64,000 nucleotides of DNA from Rachycentron canadum (Eukaryota > Chordata > Actinopteri > Carangiformes > Rachycentridae), in the NCBI GenBank assembly GCA_038496675.1, contig CM076656.1, positions 14,827,701 through 14,891,700 on the forward strand, read 5' to 3'. The notes under the pieces are model-generated. The model saw only the letters and a list, made by a program, of their open reading frames with translations, did no database searches and had not been told where the DNA came from. Both the position numbers and the translations under genes were made by a program. Shown in pieces: positions 60,830 to 64,000 of this stretch; the first letter of the stretch is position 1; every line of letters begins with the position of its first letter.

Positions 60830-61189
60830 AGATTTTTCTGACTGCGATATTTTCTCCTACCTAGGAAACCTTGTTTTTCTGAATTAAGGACATGATCTTA
60901 ACACAGAAATAACAGAGAATAGCGCGAATGGATTTCTTTAGCTTCTGGGAGAAAACACCATTGCTTTTGAAATGTTTTATACTCCAAAGACGCTTAATCC
61001 TCTTGTCTGGAATAGCCCCCCCCCCCCAGATTCTCTTTAAGGTAGGCAAAGTTTTAGGTCACTGTTAAACAAGGGAAACTTTCCATGAAAATGATAACTT
61101 CTCTCACAGTATAGAACTCCATTACGTAAGATAGGTCCAATCTCCACACCCTCATTTTCTACTGAGGGATTTCAATGTCAAACTGCTCT

Positions 61190-61330
61190 CTCTTTCTAGT
61201 CGTGTCTCCGCTGTGTAATCCGTCTGTGGAAGAGAAATGTATTTTTCTCATATTCATGCGCGGAGCAGAGCATCTGCCTCAATTACAGAGTTTTAGCGAG
61301 ACTGTGCTGTAAAATAATGGTTCTCTTTAC
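61190..61330. promoter_or_regulatory. Possible conserved noncoding stretch
   Basis: Repeat-free, with cgctgtgtaatccgtctgtg, catattcatgcgcggagcag, cctcaattacagagttttag and gctgtaaaataatgg. TAATCC is a bicoid-class core. Inference only. Confidence 0.18.
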
Positions 61331-61549
61331 CTAGACTGAATGTTTTTGGACCGTGTCCTTCTTCACGATGGTACCTTGGGATCAGCAGACCCACACCACT
61401 TCCTTCTCTTAGCCTATTTCCCTTTTCGTTTCACCCCTAAACAGCCAGTCAGAGACACTTTGAAGTGAAGGCAAAGGCAAATATGAAAAGAGTGAATGTC
61501 CTCCGTGAAGAGGTGCCTTTTCATTGTGGCTATTCCCCAGTCTCGGCTT

Positions 61550-61840
61550 GCCTCAGGCCTGCATGGCACTCCACCTCACTTAGCTAGCTGGTAGCCTGGC
61601 ACGCTCTGCGCTTTATCCAGGAGACACAGATCATTTTCTAATGCTTTGAAGAGGGTTGCATGTGAAGAACACAAAACAGGAGCGCTTCTCTTCCCAGCGA
61701 GCCGCCATGACATAAATACTAATGTGGCTCGGATTAATTAAAAGCGCAACATTCAAAACACACCTTAGGCTCATTGCGAAAAGAGTCTGATTGTGAGTTG
61801 CTTAAAGTCGACAGAGCAGAGGTGCAGGTGCATTAACTCA
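61550..61840. promoter_or_regulatory. Possible conserved noncoding stretch
   Basis: About 290 repeat-free bases, less AT-rich than the surroundings, with gagccgccatgacataaata, ctcggattaattaaaagcgc and tcattttctaatgctttg. No coding frame. It is the best candidate for a regulatory element on texture alone. Confidence 0.22.
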
Positions 61841-64000
61841 TTGTACAGACATTTAGAAACTTTATTACAGCAGTTTTGACTCCTTTTAAGTTTAGGGTTA
61901 GGTTAATAACACTTCTTAGTCTGTTTCATTTTTTGCTTTGAACATTTATCTCAAATGGTACTCCTCCCAGAGTCTCCATTAAAATATTAGGTTAGTTATG
62001 GACTAACTATTAAAACTAACTGTCGATGACAATTTTCCACACACATCAATTTTATGCGACCAGTGTAAGACAGAACCCTTACTCAATAATAATTGGGGTG
62101 CTTTTAAAAGACTTTATTTCAGTTTTATACTACTTTGCTCCATCAAATTTACCCAGCGCCTGTAGTTATTTGACATTTTCAGATTAAAATTAAACACATA
62201 CAAGCACTCAAACGCCATTACCATCTGCTTATTCATTCAATTGGCCAGTCATGGGGCAGCAGTACAGAGCGTAAAATCCTTCAGATATAGGCCACAACTG
62301 TTAATATTGAGGTGGTTAGTTCCCAAGATTAAATAAGTACTTCACAGTCAAAAGATAATTTGAAAAAAAAAAAAAAAAAAAAACAAAAAAAAAAATCCGC
62401 TGGTTAGTTTTGCCCATTTGACAGTAATGTTTGTTTCTTCCACAGTGAATTCGAAGCTCTGCGCTCTCAAGGGTGAAGAAAAAAAAAAAAAAGCTGCTCC
62501 AGGACAAACTTTCAGACATAAAGAGGATATTAAAGAATTTATTTTTGCACAAATCACTTGGCACATTCACTCAGCCTTTCCTACAAATGAATGGATTTTT
62601 TATTTTATTTTTTTAAATGTTTTGATGATGGGGTAAAAGAAAAAGGCTTCAATCTTCAGGTACATGTTTAAGTGCATTTAATACAGGGATGATACAACCG
62701 GAGACGATTATAGCTCAATGAAAACAGCATTAGCGAAACAACAAATAAAAGTAAGGGAAACAACATAAATAGGAAGAGAAAAAACAGAACAGGTATAAAA
62801 TGTATTTATCCAGAATAAATATGTACACTGATGTAAGATCCCTTCTTGAACACAGATGCACAGACGTACTTTAAAACGTGGACGGGCATAGAGGAAATAA
62901 GAACATAAGCACTTTTATTCTTAATCAAATTTCTTAAATGTTAAAATAGAAGCTTTATAAAAGCTGGAAACTATCATCAGTTTACATTAGGAAGGTGGGT
63001 TAATTACAATATGCCATATTATATAAGGTTAAAATTATATCTACCCCCACAACAATAAAACATTTAAAGTCAGTTAACAAAGAGGTTAATTTTAACTAGT
63101 ACATAAAGCACACAAACAGGTCAGCGACCTGCATTTTGTCACCTTTATTGTCTATAGCCTGCATAGAAATATCTCAACATCAAATTTATGCTAATTTAAT
63201 TTACCAAAGCACGGGGAAATAAAACAATACGTGTCCAGGAAGATACGAGGGCAACACGACCCCATCTAGAACAGAGGACGTGTTGTTTGTTGGGTTGTTT
63301 ATTTCACCTATAGCCGGTGTTAACATTTCGCTGCACAATGGCGCCAAATGAGAAACCTAAACAGACAAACAACATGTACACAAAACGTAAGAAGTGTCTG
63401 ATAAAGCGCATTGACTAAACAATGAATCGTGTCAAGATAATCTATCAACAAGTGCAGACAAAAGGCAGAACATCCTTCATTTTAAAGGGTAAGGCAAACC
63501 TTACCAGATACCAGTGGTATTCCCGTCACCCCTGGCATGATGATGTACCGCTGCAGCACCTCGTCTTAACTCAAGCATTGTGAATGTTTGGAAACTGCAA
63601 ACTTCAGAAATGGTATTGTCTCGCACGTTCTCAGCAACGCTGAACAAATTAGTGGAATAACTCACATGGTAGGCTCCGGGTCTATGAACAATTGGTTAAT
63701 TGTTCTAACCCTGTTACTTGGGGTAAGCTCCAGCTGGGGGAGTGCTCTTAGTAGTTAGCCAGATACCTCTGATACTGCCACATATCAGAGTGATGTCTCT
63801 AGCTTCAGTCCATTTCTCCAAGTGCAGCTAAATGCAATTTCTAACTGGATTCGGAAAGTTTATTACGAGCGCCAGCATGGACAAATACTACTTTGCCTTA
63901 CTTGGTCAGGCCTGTCCAGTCAGGTCTTGCTGTTAAGTGTCACTCAAGGCAAAGGAAGTGAAAAGATAGGTTGATCGTTGCAGGTGCTCCCAGGTACCAT
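61841..64000. other. Terminal intergenic stretch, nothing recognised
   Basis: AT-rich, with A runs near 62361-62395 and 62479-62491. No exon with acceptable splice sites was found, although the 63.2-64.0 kb part is less AT-rich. Confidence 0.4.

Larger units (their letters stand above)
29050..64000. other. Intergenic region with no supported gene
   Basis: I checked open frames on both strands for splice sites, phase-compatible neighbours and protein-like composition and found none. The longest open frames (for example 121 codons at 50186, 126 codons at 58219, 123 codons antisense at 41646-42017) are pyrimidine-rich, repeat-derived or unremarkable. The region holds the mobile elements, microsatellites and possible regulatory stretches listed separately. 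Single small exons with long introns could be missed. Confidence 0.5.

Overview
The window is vertebrate nuclear DNA, almost certainly from a teleost fish. It is AT-rich and full of simple repeats. It carries decayed elements typical of fish genomes: several Tc1/mariner relics, a CR1/L2/Rex-type LINE, hAT-like short elements, and multi-copy fish repeats that I recognise from their text. There are no operons, ribosome binding sites or long uninterrupted ORFs; coding sequence appears only as short splice-bounded exons. Names given to repeats rest on memory of consensus texts, not on a search.

Region 1 (1 to about 29,000) is the 3' part of one multi-exon gene on the + strand. Eight exons (1503-1655, 3562-3692, 5463-5539, 8331-8475, 12454-12624, 17547-17630, 27743-27838 and 28667-28741) form a chain whose intron phases match at every junction (1, 0, 2, 0, 0, 0, 0). 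The chain ends in a stop codon followed by clustered AATAAA signals. It encodes about 309 residues of a C-terminal region that looks mostly helical and becomes very basic at the end. I do not recognise the protein. The start of the gene lies upstream of the window. The introns hold an old fish repeat, a pair of related unnamed repeats, a broken LINE ending in a (TATC)24 tract, two antisense Tc1-like relics, several hAT-like fragments and some perfect hairpins.

Region 2 (about 29,050 to 64,000) is roughly 35 kb in which I can support no gene on either strand. It contains a tRNA-like SINE, a Tc1-like relic, a near-complete copy of a 700-bp fish repeat, a mariner/Tc1-like element with 32-bp terminal repeats, a possible piggyBac-type MITE bounded by TTAA, an internally deleted Tc1, two copies of another fish repeat and many microsatellites. 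Some repeat-free stretches (near 32.8, 36.4, 57.7, 61.2 and 61.7 kb) rich in homeodomain-type TAAT cores could be conserved regulatory sequence of a neighbouring gene; this is inference only.

No clearly new biological system is visible. The points most worth a second look are the identity of the unrecognised gene, the exon whose acceptor abuts a GT microsatellite and whose donor is weak, the hairpin just upstream of the 17.5-kb exon, the undescribed repeat pair and the candidate TTAA-bounded MITE.
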